64,000 nucleotides of DNA, taken from the NCBI GenBank assembly GCA_036394995.1, contig DASWED010000105.1, positions 1 to 64,000 of the forward strand. The letters are read 5' to 3'. Positions 31,259 through 40,133 of the stretch are shown here, one piece after another (position 1 is the first letter of the stretch; each line of letters opens with the position of its first letter). Position numbers and translations under genes: made by a program. This DNA comes from DASWED01 sp036394995 (GTDB lineage Bacteria > Actinomycetota > UBA4738 > JACQTL01). The notes below the pieces were generated by a model. That model worked only from the letters and a program-made list of their open reading frames with translations. It was not told where the DNA came from and did not search any database.

Positions 31259-31867
31259 ATGGCACAGGACACGAACATCAGCGCGACCCAGGTCAAGGCC
31301 CTCCGGGATGCAACCGGGGCCGGGATGATGGACAGCAAGCGGGCCCTCCAGGAGACCGGCGGCGACGTCGAGAAGGCCACGGAGTTGCTCCGCCAGAAGG
31401 GCCTGGCCTCGGCGGGCAAGCGGGCCGGCCGCGAGGCCAACGAGGGCCGGGTGGAAAGCTACATCCACTTCAACGCCCGGGTCGGCGTCCTGGTCGAGGT
31501 GAACAGCGAGACCGACTTCGTTGCGAACACGGCCGAGTTCCGCCAGCTGGCCAAGGACGTCGCGCTGCACATCGCGAGCGCCCAGCCCCGGTGGGTCGGC
31601 CGCGACGAGGTCCCCGAGGACGTCGTCGAGCAGGAGCGCCGGGTGGCCCAGGGACAGGCCCGCGAGCAGGGCCGGCCGGAGAACGTCCTCGAACGGATCG
31701 TCACCGGCAAGCTCGACGCGTTCTACAAGGACAACGTCCTGCTGGACCAGCCGTTCGTGAAGGACGACAGCCGGACGATCGGGCAGCTCGTGGACGAGAC
31801 CTCGTCTAAGCTCGGCGAGAAGCTGGCCGTGCGACGATTCGCGCGGTTCGAGCTCGGGCGGTCCTGA
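31259..31867 (+). CDS. tsf: Elongation factor Ts (short form)
   Basis: 202 aa. Guanine-nucleotide exchange factor for EF-Tu. N-terminal TS-N (VKALRDATGAGMMDSKRALQETGGDVEKATELLRQKG) and core with VNSETDFVANTAEF, the TDFV motif that contacts EF-Tu. It lacks the second core subdomain/coiled coil present in the 270-280 aa EF-Ts of mycobacteria and streptomycetes, resembling the short type of Thermus or cyanobacteria. Ends normally at RFARFELGRS, so it is not truncated. Confidence 0.96.
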   Translation: MAQDTNISATQVKALRDATGAGMMDSKRALQETGGDVEKATELLRQKGLASAGKRAGREANEGRVESYIHFNARVGVLVEVNSETDFVANTAEFRQLAKDVALHIASAQPRWVGRDEVPEDVVEQERRVAQGQAREQGRPENVLERIVTGKLDAFYKDNVLLDQPFVKDDSRTIGQLVDETSSKLGEKLAVRRFARFELGRS

Positions 31868-31893
31868 CCCCCGAGGGCGACGAAGGGGATCCA

Positions 31894-32679
31894 TTGACGG
31901 AGGCGACGGAGGTACCGCAGGCGACGGTCCGGCCCGGGCCCGGCCTCGACGGGGCCCCGGTGTACCGGCGGGCCCTGCTGAAGCTCTCCGGCGACGCCTT
32001 CGCCCCGCAGGACCAGCCCTTCGGAATCTCCGCCGAATCCACGGCCCATCTGGCGGACCAGCTGGCCGAGGTGGTGTCCATGGGGATCCAGATGGCGGTC
32101 GTGGTGGGCGGCGGCAACATCTGGCGGGGCCGGCAGGCCCCCGACATGGACCGCAACCGGGCCGACTACATCGGGATGCTGGCCACCGTGATGAACGCGC
32201 TGGCCCTCCAGGACGCCCTCGAGCGGTCGGGGGTCCCCACCCGGGTCCAGACCTCGATCCAGATGGCCCAGATCGCGGAGCCGTACATCCCGCTGCGGGC
32301 CATCCGGCACCTGGAGAAGGGCCGCATCGTGATCTTCGCCGCCGGGCTGGGGGTCCCGTTCTTCTCCACGGACACCACGGCCGCCCAGCGGGCCCTCGAG
32401 ATCAAGGCCGACGCCATCCTCAAGGGGACGAAGGTGGACGGGGTGTACGACGCCGATCCCGTCCGGACTCCCGGCGCGCGCCGGTTCGAGACGATCGACT
32501 ACACCGAGGTCCTGACCCGGGGGCTGGAGGTCATGGACGCCACGGCCATCTCGCTGTGTCGCGAGAACGGCCTGCCGATCCTGGTGTTCGATTTCCGGCG
32601 CGAGGGGAACATCCGCCGGGCCCTGCTGGGGGAGCCCATCGGGACCTGGGTCCTGCGGGCGGTGGGGTCCACTGCGTGA
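31894..32679 (+). CDS. pyrH: Uridylate kinase
   Basis: 261 aa. Phosphorylates UMP to UDP; amino-acid-kinase fold. Motifs: RALLKLSGDAF, VVVGGGNIWRG, ADYIGMLATVMNALALQDALE, GVPFFSTDTTAAQRALEIKADAILKGTKVDGVYDADP. TTG 31894 adds about 25 residues before the conserved RRALLKLSG; a later start is possible. Follows tsf by 26 nt in the rpsB-tsf-pyrH-frr run. Confidence 0.97.
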   Translation: MTEATEVPQATVRPGPGLDGAPVYRRALLKLSGDAFAPQDQPFGISAESTAHLADQLAEVVSMGIQMAVVVGGGNIWRGRQAPDMDRNRADYIGMLATVMNALALQDALERSGVPTRVQTSIQMAQIAEPYIPLRAIRHLEKGRIVIFAAGLGVPFFSTDTTAAQRALEIKADAILKGTKVDGVYDADPVRTPGARRFETIDYTEVLTRGLEVMDATAISLCRENGLPILVFDFRREGNIRRALLGEPIGTWVLRAVGSTA

Positions 32680-32736
32680 CGCCGGCCCCCGATTCGTCCA
32701 CACTCGTCCGGAGCCGCAGGAGGTGAGGACGAGGCC

Positions 32737-33297
32737 ATGACGGTGGAGTCGGCGCTCGAGGAGGCGCGCAAGAAGATGCGCGGGGCCATCGCGGTGTTGA
32801 GCGACCAGTTCTCCGGCGTCCGCACCGGGCGGGCCACCCCCGCCCTGCTGTCGCGGGTGACGTTCGAGTACTACGGGACCCAGCAGCCGCTGAAGGACAT
32901 GGCCTCGATCTCCGTCCCCGAGCCGCGCCTGCTGGTGATCCAGCCGTTCGACAAGGGCGCGATCGGGGCGATGGAGAAGGCCATCCAGTCCTCCGACCTC
33001 GGCCTCACGCCGTCGAACGACGGCAACGTGATCCGCCTGTCGTTCCCGCCGCTCACCGAGGAGCGGCGCAGGGAGCTCATCAAGGTGGTCAAGGAGCGCG
33101 CGGAGGAGGCCAGGGTGGCCGTGCGCAACGTCCGGCGGCATTCCAAGGAAGAGCTGGAAAGGCTTGAGCGTGAGCACGCGATCTCGGAAGATGAGCTCCG
33201 AAGGTCGGAGAAGGACCTGCAGAAGCTCACCGACCAGTTCGTGGCCGAGGTCGACGAGGTCCTCGGGCACAAGGAGAAAGAGCTGTTGGAGGTCTGA
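32737..33297 (+). CDS. frr: Ribosome recycling factor
   Basis: 186 aa, normal size. Splits post-termination ribosomes with EF-G. Two-domain RRF is evident: ALEEARKKMRGAIAVLSDQFSGVRTGRATPALL at the N-terminus, LRKD-like region and LTEERRRELIKVVKERAEEARVAVRNVRR, EKDLQKLTDQFVAEVDEVLGHKEKELLEV at the C-terminus. ATG 32737 is preceded by GCAGGAGGTGAG. cdsA begins 5 nt downstream. Confidence 0.98.
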   Translation: MTVESALEEARKKMRGAIAVLSDQFSGVRTGRATPALLSRVTFEYYGTQQPLKDMASISVPEPRLLVIQPFDKGAIGAMEKAIQSSDLGLTPSNDGNVIRLSFPPLTEERRRELIKVVKERAEEARVAVRNVRRHSKEELERLEREHAISEDELRRSEKDLQKLTDQFVAEVDEVLGHKEKELLEV

Positions 33298-33302
33298 GCC
33301 TG

Positions 33303-35336
33303 GTGGCTGACGAGGAAGGGCGCGAGCAGCAGGGGGAGGACCTCTTCGAGGACCTCGACAAGTTCTTCGCGCCCATCCAGGACGTCGACTGGCCCGAGGA
33401 GGGCGCCGAGGCTCCCGCCGAGCCCGCGCCACCCCGGGAGCGTGACGCCGGCCGCGACCTGTTCGGCGAGCCGGCCCCGCCGGGCGAGAGGGCGGCCCCC
33501 GGCCCGGAGGAGGACCTGTTCGAACCCGATGCCGGCGCGGGCGGGGGAGACCTCCTGCCCGACGAGTGGGTCTCCGGCCTCGGCGACGACGCGCTGGACC
33601 TCGACGTGGACCTGGCCTCCCCGGAGGCCGCCGGACCCACGAGCCGGCCCGAGGAGCGCGGCTTCGGGGCCGCCGGGTCGGTGGGGGCCCGGCCCGAGGG
33701 CGGCTCCGCCGGCGAGCCCACCGCGGAGATGTCGCGCCGGGACTGGGAGGACCTGGAGGGCGAAGCGGCGACCGAGGCTCCCTCCGGGCGGGGGGACGAG
33801 CCGTTCTCGTTCATGGAGCAGTTCCTGCCCGACGCGGAGGAGGGCGGGGTCCCCGAGTTCGGCTACACGCCCGAGCCGGGGGAGCAGGGGCGCGGCGAGG
33901 CGGCCGCGGTCCTCCCGGGAACCGGCGAGCCGGTCGAGTTCGAGGAACCGGACCTGGGAGCCGAACCGATCGCCGGGCTGCCCCCGGACGCAGGGGAACC
34001 GTCGGGTCCCATCACGATCGACGACCTCCGACGGGCCCCGGAGGAGTACCGCGACCTCCCCGGCCCCGAGCCGGGCCCGGGTCCCGTGCCCGTGGAGGGC
34101 CTCGGTCCGGAGCCCGCCCCGACGGTGTCCGGCCTCCCGGCGGCGGAGGAGCCGCCCGCGCCGGAGGCGGTGGAGGCCGCCGCGGAGCACTTCGCAGCGT
34201 CCATCCGCGAGGAGGACGAGATGGGGCGCCGGGCGCCGCAGGAGGGCGGCCTGGACGACCTGTTCGGACCCCCGCCCGGTGAGACGGTGGCCGGCGAGGA
34301 CTACGGGTACGGACTGGAGCCCGCCGCCGGCGCGTACACCGGGGAGACCCGCGAGCCGTACTCGGACCACCCGGAGCCGCTCGAGTTCCCCGAGGAGGAC
34401 GAGCGGGTCCTGCCGGCGGGAGAGGGCCCCCGGACGGTGAAGGTCGGCACCTCCGAGACCGTCGGCCCGTCCTGGCAGGAGCCGACGTCGGTGGACGTCC
34501 CCGGCGAGGGTGAGGTGGAGCCCCCCCGGCCCCGGCGCAACCTGCCGGCGGCCATCATGACCGGAGTCATCCTCGCGGTCCTGGCCCTGGGGTCCCTGGC
34601 CATCGGCAAGGCCGCCTTCGCCATCGTGGCCGGGGGCATCGTGCTGCTGGCCCAGCTCGAGCTGTACACGGCGATGCGCCGGCGGGGGTTCCAGCCGGCC
34701 GTTCCCCTGGGCCTGGCCGTGGGCGGGCTGGTCCTGGCCGCCGGCTACCTGAAGGGCGAGGAGGCGATGGCCTCGATGCTGGCGGTGGGCGTGCTGTTCA
34801 CGCCGATGTGGTACATGGCCATCCCCGCGAAGTCGCGCCGGGCCGTGGTGGCGAACATGGGGGCCACCCTGTTCGGCCTGGTGGCGGTGCCGTTCCTGGC
34901 CGCGTACGTGCTGGTGATCATGGCCGCGACCTCGCGGGCCTTCGCGATCGTGGTCCTGGTCCTGGCGTTCGGCTACGACATCGGGGCCTACGCCGTGGGC
35001 TCGCTCACGGGCGACCGGCCCCTGGCCCCGTCGATCAGCCCGAACAAGACCCGGGAGGGCGCGATCGGCGGGTTCCTGGTGGTGCTGATCTTCTCGGTGG
35101 TGGTGACCCAGGGCGTCGATCCCATCACGAACTACGTGGAGGCCATCGGGCTCACGTTCGCCGCCAGCGTGGCGGCGCTGCTGGGGGACCTGGCCGAGTC
35201 GCTGATGAAGCGCGACCTCGGGGTCAAGGACATGGGGACCATCCTGCCCGGCCACGGCGGGGCGCTCGACCGGATCGACTCGATCCTGTTCGTGGCTCCC
35301 GTGGCGTGGTGGTTCGTCAAGATCTTCGTCGTGTAA
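33303..35336 (+). CDS. cdsA: Phosphatidate cytidylyltransferase with ~410-residue acidic N-terminal extension
   Basis: 677 aa, versus about 260-300 for CdsA. The C-terminal 267 residues are a full multi-pass CdsA, ending with the signature LMKRDLGVKDMGTILPGHGGALDRIDSI; it makes CDP-diacylglycerol from phosphatidate and CTP. The first 410 residues are Glu/Asp/Pro/Gly-rich without hydrophobic segments, probably disordered and cytoplasmic, with recurring short blocks such as EEDLFE and FGEPAPPG. No internal stop occurs and third-position GC is normal, so it is coding. GTG 33303 lies 5 nt after frr. An internal start near the first membrane helix could also produce a normal-length enzyme. Confidence 0.95.
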   Translation: MADEEGREQQGEDLFEDLDKFFAPIQDVDWPEEGAEAPAEPAPPRERDAGRDLFGEPAPPGERAAPGPEEDLFEPDAGAGGGDLLPDEWVSGLGDDALDLDVDLASPEAAGPTSRPEERGFGAAGSVGARPEGGSAGEPTAEMSRRDWEDLEGEAATEAPSGRGDEPFSFMEQFLPDAEEGGVPEFGYTPEPGEQGRGEAAAVLPGTGEPVEFEEPDLGAEPIAGLPPDAGEPSGPITIDDLRRAPEEYRDLPGPEPGPGPVPVEGLGPEPAPTVSGLPAAEEPPAPEAVEAAAEHFAASIREEDEMGRRAPQEGGLDDLFGPPPGETVAGEDYGYGLEPAAGAYTGETREPYSDHPEPLEFPEEDERVLPAGEGPRTVKVGTSETVGPSWQEPTSVDVPGEGEVEPPRPRRNLPAAIMTGVILAVLALGSLAIGKAAFAIVAGGIVLLAQLELYTAMRRRGFQPAVPLGLAVGGLVLAAGYLKGEEAMASMLAVGVLFTPMWYMAIPAKSRRAVVANMGATLFGLVAVPFLAAYVLVIMAATSRAFAIVVLVLAFGYDIGAYAVGSLTGDRPLAPSISPNKTREGAIGGFLVVLIFSVVVTQGVDPITNYVEAIGLTFAASVAALLGDLAESLMKRDLGVKDMGTILPGHGGALDRIDSILFVAPVAWWFVKIFVV

Positions 35337-35396
35337 CGAGCTCGCTACATCTGCGATCGGGCACGCAAACCTCCTTTCTTTCGACCATCGTCGGGG

Positions 35397-35402
35397 TACC
35401 CT
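35397..35402 (+). promoter_or_regulatory. Putative -10 element of dxr (leaderless)
   Basis: TACCCT ends 6 nt before the dxr ATG in an AT-richer spacer; no ribosome binding site. The same hexamer precedes ribF at 60812. Confidence 0.55.
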
Positions 35403-35408
35403 GACTGT

Positions 35409-36575
35409 ATGCGGTCGCTCGTGATCCTCGGATCCACCGGATCGATCGGCACGCAGGCCCTGGACGTGGTGCGCCGCAACCCGGACCGGTTCCGGGTCCT
35501 CGGCCTGTCGGCGAACACCAGCCACGAGCTGCTGGTGGGGCAGATCCGGGAGTTCATGCCCCCCGTGGTGGCCGTGGCCGACGAGGAGGCCGCGGAGGAG
35601 CTGGCCCACAAGCTCGGGCGGCTGCGTGCCGTGTACGTCATGGGCGGTCCCGACGCCGCCGAGAACCTGGTCCGCGAGTCCGAGGCCGACTTGATCCTCA
35701 ATGCCATGGTCGGCGCGGCCGGGCTCGGCCCCACCCTCGCCGCCCTGCAGTCGGGCAAATCCCTGGCCCTGGCCAACAAGGAGTCGCTGATCGTGGGCGG
35801 CGAGCTGGTCATGGACCTGGTGAAGGGCGAGCCCGAGCGGCTGATCCCGGTGGACTCGGAGCACGCCGCCCTGGCCCAGTGCCTCCGGGGGGAGCGCCGG
35901 GAGGACCTCCGCCGGGTGGTCGTCACCGGCTCGGGCGGGCCGTTCCGGGGATGGACCCGCGACGAGCTCGCCAGGGCCAGCGTGAAGGAGGCCCTGGCCC
36001 ACCCCACGTGGTCCATGGGGCCGAAGATCACGATCGACTCGTCCACCCTCATGAACAAGGGCCTGGAGGTCATCGAGGCGCACTTCCTGTTCGACCTGCC
36101 GTACCAGGCGATCGACGTGGTCATCCACCCGGAGTCGATCGTCCACGGGTTCGCCGAGTTCCGGGACGGCTCCATGCTCGCCCAGATGGCCCGGCCAGAC
36201 ATGCGCCTGCCCATCCAGCTGGCCCTGGGATGGCCGGAGCGCCTCCCCACGGGCATCGAGCCGCTCCGGCTGGCCGACCCGAAGGCTCCGCTCCGGCTCA
36301 CGTTCGAACCGGTGGACCGGGAGGCCTTCCCCGCCCTGGACCTGGCCTACCGGGTGGGCAGGATGGGCTCCACGTACCCCGCGGTGATGAACGCGGCGAA
36401 CGAGGTGGCGGTGATGGCGTTCCTCGACGGCAGGATCACGCTGCCCACGATCGGCGACGTGGTGACCCGGGTGGTCGACGAGCACCAGGCCCCGCCAGTG
36501 GTCTCGCTGGTGCACCTGGAGCGGGCCGACGGGTGGGCCCGGGGCCGGGCCGCCGAGATCCTCGCCGAGCGGTAG
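35409..36575 (+). CDS. dxr: 1-deoxy-D-xylulose 5-phosphate reductoisomerase
   Basis: 388 aa. Second step of the MEP isoprenoid pathway, DXP to MEP with NADPH. Motifs: LGSTGSIGTQALDVV (NADPH fold), ALANKESLIVGGELV, PVDSEHAALAQCL (metal-binding Asp and Glu), TGSGGPFR, TWSMGPKITIDSSTLMNKGLEVIEAHFLF and NAANEVAVMAFL. The leaderless-type TACCCT sits 6 nt before the ATG. With ispG further on, two MEP enzymes are in the window. Confidence 0.97.
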   Translation: MRSLVILGSTGSIGTQALDVVRRNPDRFRVLGLSANTSHELLVGQIREFMPPVVAVADEEAAEELAHKLGRLRAVYVMGGPDAAENLVRESEADLILNAMVGAAGLGPTLAALQSGKSLALANKESLIVGGELVMDLVKGEPERLIPVDSEHAALAQCLRGERREDLRRVVVTGSGGPFRGWTRDELARASVKEALAHPTWSMGPKITIDSSTLMNKGLEVIEAHFLFDLPYQAIDVVIHPESIVHGFAEFRDGSMLAQMARPDMRLPIQLALGWPERLPTGIEPLRLADPKAPLRLTFEPVDREAFPALDLAYRVGRMGSTYPAVMNAANEVAVMAFLDGRITLPTIGDVVTRVVDEHQAPPVVSLVHLERADGWARGRAAEILAER

Positions 36576-36610
36576 CCTCGAAGGCGTGACTCCGGAAACG
36601 ATCCTGTGAG

Positions 36611-37729
36611 ATGACGGGCACCCTGGGCATCGTCCTGTTCGTGGTGGCCATCCTGCTGGTCATCCTGATCCATGAGGCCGCGCACTTCGGCGTGGCCAAG
36701 GCCTTCAAGATCAAGGTCGAGGAGTTCTTCCTGGGGTTCGGCCCCAAGCTGTGGTCCACCCGTCGCGGCGAGACCGAGTACGGGGTGAAGGCGTTCCCCC
36801 TGGGGGGCTACGTCCGCATCGCCGGCATGAACCCGTACGAGGAGATCAGCCCGGAGGACTACCCCCGAACCTACAACGCGAAGCCCCCCTGGCAGCGGGC
36901 CCTGGTCATCGTGGCCGGTCCGGCCACCCACTTCGTGATCGCGTTCTTCCTGTTCGCGGCCGCCTTCGCGTTCGTGGGGTCTCCCACCACGAAGCCGACG
37001 ATCGACACGGTGAGCCAGAAGATCAACGGCGAGCCCTCCCCGGCGGCCCTGGCGGGCCTGCAACACGGGGACGTGATCGTCCGGATCGGCGACGTCGAGA
37101 ACCCCACCCAGGAGCAGGTCCGGGACTTCCTCGAGAAGGCGAAAGGGAAGCCGGTGAATCTCGGGATCCTGCGCGGCGGGACCGTCCGCTCCGTCACGAT
37201 CACGCCCGTCTTCGACCGCGACCCAAAGATCCACTACTACCGCATCGGGGTCCTGTTCGACGATCGCCTGGTCCACACGGGGTTCGTGAGCTCGTTCACG
37301 ACGGCCGGCTCCCAGGAGTGGCAGGTGTCGAAGGCGACCGTCCTCAGCCTGGGGAGGGTGTTCGGCCCGGAGGGGATCGGCCGCGTGTTCGACCTGCTGT
37401 TCGGCGGCGCGAAGCGGCAGCCCACCGACGTCACCGGGTCCGTCGGCGTGGCCCGGGCGGCGGGCGACCTGGCCAGCCAGCTCGGGCTGGGGACGCTGCT
37501 GTTCCTGCTGGCGGGCGTGAACGTGTTCGTGGGCATCCTCAACCTGCTGCCGCTGCCGCCGTTCGACGGCGGACACCTGGCCGTGGTCGCGTGGGAGAAG
37601 GTCCGGCGACGCAAGGTCGACATGACGAAGCTCGTCCCGCTCACGATGGTCGTCGTGGTGTTCCTGCTGGTGTGGTTCGTGAGCATCACGTACCTCGACA
37701 TCTTCAAGCCCCTCCCCATCGGGCCTTGA
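36611..37729 (+). CDS. rseP: Site-2 intramembrane metalloprotease RseP (M50)
   Basis: 372 aa. Cleaves transmembrane substrates such as anti-sigma factors. First helix carries HEAAH (His21, Glu22, His25); a single PDZ domain occupies about 130-215 (LQHGDVIVRIGDVENPTQEQV); NLLPLPPFDGGHL supplies the third zinc ligand. Usual position between dxr and ispG. The two membrane ECF partners encoded at 11001 and 58771 are conceivable substrates (inference). Confidence 0.96.
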   Translation: MTGTLGIVLFVVAILLVILIHEAAHFGVAKAFKIKVEEFFLGFGPKLWSTRRGETEYGVKAFPLGGYVRIAGMNPYEEISPEDYPRTYNAKPPWQRALVIVAGPATHFVIAFFLFAAAFAFVGSPTTKPTIDTVSQKINGEPSPAALAGLQHGDVIVRIGDVENPTQEQVRDFLEKAKGKPVNLGILRGGTVRSVTITPVFDRDPKIHYYRIGVLFDDRLVHTGFVSSFTTAGSQEWQVSKATVLSLGRVFGPEGIGRVFDLLFGGAKRQPTDVTGSVGVARAAGDLASQLGLGTLLFLLAGVNVFVGILNLLPLPPFDGGHLAVVAWEKVRRRKVDMTKLVPLTMVVVVFLLVWFVSITYLDIFKPLPIGP

Positions 37730-37731
37730 GT

Positions 37732-37769
37732 CGGGGGCTCCGCCCCCGGAAGCGGAGCGCCTTCGGCGC
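37732..37769 (+). terminator. Tandem hairpins after rseP
   Basis: CGGGGGC-TCC-GCCCCCG (37732-37748) and GCGCC-TTC-GGCGC (37757-37769) follow the rseP stop. The first shares sequence and loop with an inverted copy at 46821. Probably a transcription terminator or a dispersed palindromic repeat. Confidence 0.55.
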
Positions 37770-37887
37770 ACCTGGTCTCGAACTATTCCGGCGGGCCGCG
37801 GCACTCACGGCAGATTCATGCTGGTCGGGCGGCCTGCCGGCACAACATCTCCACACGGGCGCTTGGTTGGCCTCCACGGGGCGGGGC

Positions 37888-37893
37888 TACGAT
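37888..37893 (+). promoter_or_regulatory. Putative -10 element of response regulator (leaderless)
   Basis: TACGAT ends 7 nt before GTG 37901. It overlaps an upstream ATG (37892), which supports GTG 37901 as the real start. Confidence 0.5.
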
Positions 37894-37900
37894 GACCGGC

Positions 37901-38602
37901 GTGAGCGAACGAACCGTCCTCGTCGTGGACGACGAGGAAGCTATCGCCGAGGCCGTCCGGGCCCGCCTGGCGAGCGAGGGGTTCAACGTCGTGGTCGCCT
38001 CCGACGGGCCGCAGGCCATCGAGCGGGCGCGCGCCGAGCGTCCCGACCTCGTCGTGCTCGACCTCATGCTCCCGGGCATGGACGGCCTGGAGGTGTGCAA
38101 GGAGATCCAGCGCGATGAGTGGGTCCCCGTGCTGATGCTGACGGCCCGGACAGAGGAGGCCGACAAGGTCGCCGGCTTCGCCGTGGGCGCCGACGACTAC
38201 CTGACCAAGCCGTTCTCGCTCCGCGAGCTGGTGGTCCGGGTGAAGGCCATCCTCCGGCGGAAGGACCGCATGCAGCAGGCCGCGGTCCACGAGCCGATGC
38301 AGCGCGGCGGGCTCTCCATCGACCCCGCCCGCCGCCAGGTCTTCGTGGACGGTGGCGAGGTCACGCTCACCCCGCTCGAGTTCGAGATCCTGTTCGCGCT
38401 GGCCAGGGATCCCGGCGTGGTGTTCGGCCGGGAGCAGCTCATGGAGCGCGTGTGGGGGTACCGGGACTTCGCCGGCGGGCGCGTGGTGGACTCGCACGTG
38501 GCCCGGATCCGCCGCAAGCTCGGCGAGGACGGGAACGAGCCCCGGTTCATCAGGACCGTGCACGGCGTGGGGTACGCCTTCCGGGACGGCGAGGGGCAAT
38601 GA
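37901..38602 (+). CDS. OmpR/PhoB-family response regulator
   Basis: 233 aa. Receiver domain with acidic pair Asp10/Asp11, phospho-acceptor Asp54 (VVLDLMLPGMDG), Thr81 and Lys103 (TKPFSLREL), then a winged-helix DNA-binding domain (about 135-230; TLTPLEFEILFALARDPGVVFGR, VVDSHVARIRRKLG, RTVHGVGYAF). GTG 37901 was chosen on leaderless spacing; ATG 37892 would add three residues. The cognate kinase follows after 19 nt. Target genes unknown; similar pairs (MtrA-, PhoP- or MprA-like) often control envelope and phosphate genes. Confidence 0.94.
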   Translation: MSERTVLVVDDEEAIAEAVRARLASEGFNVVVASDGPQAIERARAERPDLVVLDLMLPGMDGLEVCKEIQRDEWVPVLMLTARTEEADKVAGFAVGADDYLTKPFSLRELVVRVKAILRRKDRMQQAAVHEPMQRGGLSIDPARRQVFVDGGEVTLTPLEFEILFALARDPGVVFGREQLMERVWGYRDFAGGRVVDSHVARIRRKLGEDGNEPRFIRTVHGVGYAFRDGEGQ

Positions 38603-38621
38603 CCGCCGCGGGGGAGCGCCG

Positions 38622-40133
38622 GTGAGCGCCCGACGCCGGTTCCTCGAGCGGTTCCCCAGCATCCGGGCCAAGCTCGGCTTCGTCATCGTGTTCGCGGTCG
38701 GGATGACCGTCGTGATGGTGTACCTGCTCCTGGGGTACGCCCTGGCGAACTCGTCCCGGGATCGGGAGGGCCTGGAGCTGGTGGACACCGCCCGCCGGGC
38801 CGCCGCGGGCGATCGCGCCGACGTCCCGGCCGGGACCACGGTGGTGCTGCTGGGGATCGACGGCACCTGGTCCTGGGGGACCCCACCGGTGCAGCTCCCC
38901 CGGTTCACCGCGCGCACGCTGCACGTGGGCACGGTGGACGGCTACGAGTACGTCGCCGTCCCCGGGTACGGGGACCGGATCCAGGGCAGCCACGAGTCCG
39001 CCGGCATGGTGTACGCGGTCCGGCGGATGCCCAGCACCGGCCTGCTGGGGCGCATCGGGCACACGTTCGGGTTCCTCCGGCACTACTGGTGGCAGCTGCT
39101 GCTGGGCGGGGCCGTGGCCGCCGGGACGGCGCTGGCCATGGCCCGGCTCCTGGCGCTCGGGATGACCCGGCCTCTTCGTGACATGGCCGGGGCGGCCGGG
39201 AAGATGGCCCGGGGCCAGTACGGCCACCGGGTGGTCCCCGAGTCGCGGGACGAGGTGGGGCAGCTGGCCCGGGCGTTCAACCGGATGGCCGCCGAGCTCG
39301 AGCAGGTGGAGCGCCTCCGCCGGGAGCTGGTGGCGAACGTGTCGCACGAGCTGAAGACCCCGATCTCGGCGCTCCGGGCCCATCTGGAGAACCTCCTGGA
39401 CGGCGTGGAGCAGCCCAACCCCGAGACCATCCAGATCATGCTCCAGCAGTCCGAACGGCTGTCCAGGCTGGTGGAGCAGCTCCTGGACCTGTCCCGCCTG
39501 GAGTCCGGGGACATCCCGATGGCCCTGGGCGAGGTGGGCCTCCGGGGGCTGGTGGACCAGGTGATCTCCGAGGTGCAGGTGGCTGCCGCCGGCCGGGGAG
39601 CGCGGGTGGCCGCGACCCGGAACCGGGTCCCGCAGGACCTCCCACCGGTCCTCGGCGACGCCGAGCGCATCCACCAGGTGCTGTACAACCTGCTCGACAA
39701 CGCGGTCCGGTTCACGCCGCCCGACGGGACCGTCGAGGTCACCGCCGCGCCGGCAGGGAGCGAACGCTGCGAGATCGTCGTGTCGGACACCGGCGTGGGC
39801 ATCCCCGCGGAGCACCTGCCGTTCGTGTTCGAACGGTTCTACCGGGCCGACGCGGCCCGGGCCCGCGGGCTGGGCGGCACGGGGATCGGCCTGGCCATCG
39901 TGCGGTCGATCGTCGAGGCCCACGGCGGGACCGTCCGGGCCGAGAGCGAGCCGGGGCGGGGGAGCGCGTTCGCCTTCGACCTGCCGTTCGCGGGGAACGC
40001 CGTCTCCCGCGGCGCCGCCCCGCCACCGGTGACGACGGGCGCCGTGGGTATGACCGATGGGGAGTCGGACGACAGCGTTCCCGGCGCAGTGGGCGCCGGG
40101 ACGGGCGCTCCCATGACAGGAGGAACCGAGTGA
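38622..40133 (+). CDS. Membrane sensor histidine kinase
   Basis: 503 aa. Two transmembrane helices (about 15-40 and 148-170) flank a roughly 105-residue extracytoplasmic sensor; then HAMP (about 172-225), HisKA with His242 (ANVSHELKTPISALRAHL), and HATPase_c with N box LLDNAVRFTP, G boxes VSDTGVGIP and GLGGTGIGLAIV. The tail of about 45 residues is Gly/Thr/Asp-rich. GTG 38622 follows GGGGGAG. It pairs with the regulator at 37901. Its stop overlaps yjbQ (GTGA). Confidence 0.95.
   Translation: MSARRRFLERFPSIRAKLGFVIVFAVGMTVVMVYLLLGYALANSSRDREGLELVDTARRAAAGDRADVPAGTTVVLLGIDGTWSWGTPPVQLPRFTARTLHVGTVDGYEYVAVPGYGDRIQGSHESAGMVYAVRRMPSTGLLGRIGHTFGFLRHYWWQLLLGGAVAAGTALAMARLLALGMTRPLRDMAGAAGKMARGQYGHRVVPESRDEVGQLARAFNRMAAELEQVERLRRELVANVSHELKTPISALRAHLENLLDGVEQPNPETIQIMLQQSERLSRLVEQLLDLSRLESGDIPMALGEVGLRGLVDQVISEVQVAAAGRGARVAATRNRVPQDLPPVLGDAERIHQVLYNLLDNAVRFTPPDGTVEVTAAPAGSERCEIVVSDTGVGIPAEHLPFVFERFYRADAARARGLGGTGIGLAIVRSIVEAHGGTVRAESEPGRGSAFAFDLPFAGNAVSRGAAPPPVTTGAVGMTDGESDDSVPGAVGAGTGAPMTGGTE

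Noticed and set aside
36575..36611. Missing rlmN or uppS in the cdsA-dxr-rseP run as evidence of gene loss
   Set aside because: These genes are variably placed in actinobacteria, and only a 64-kb piece is visible.
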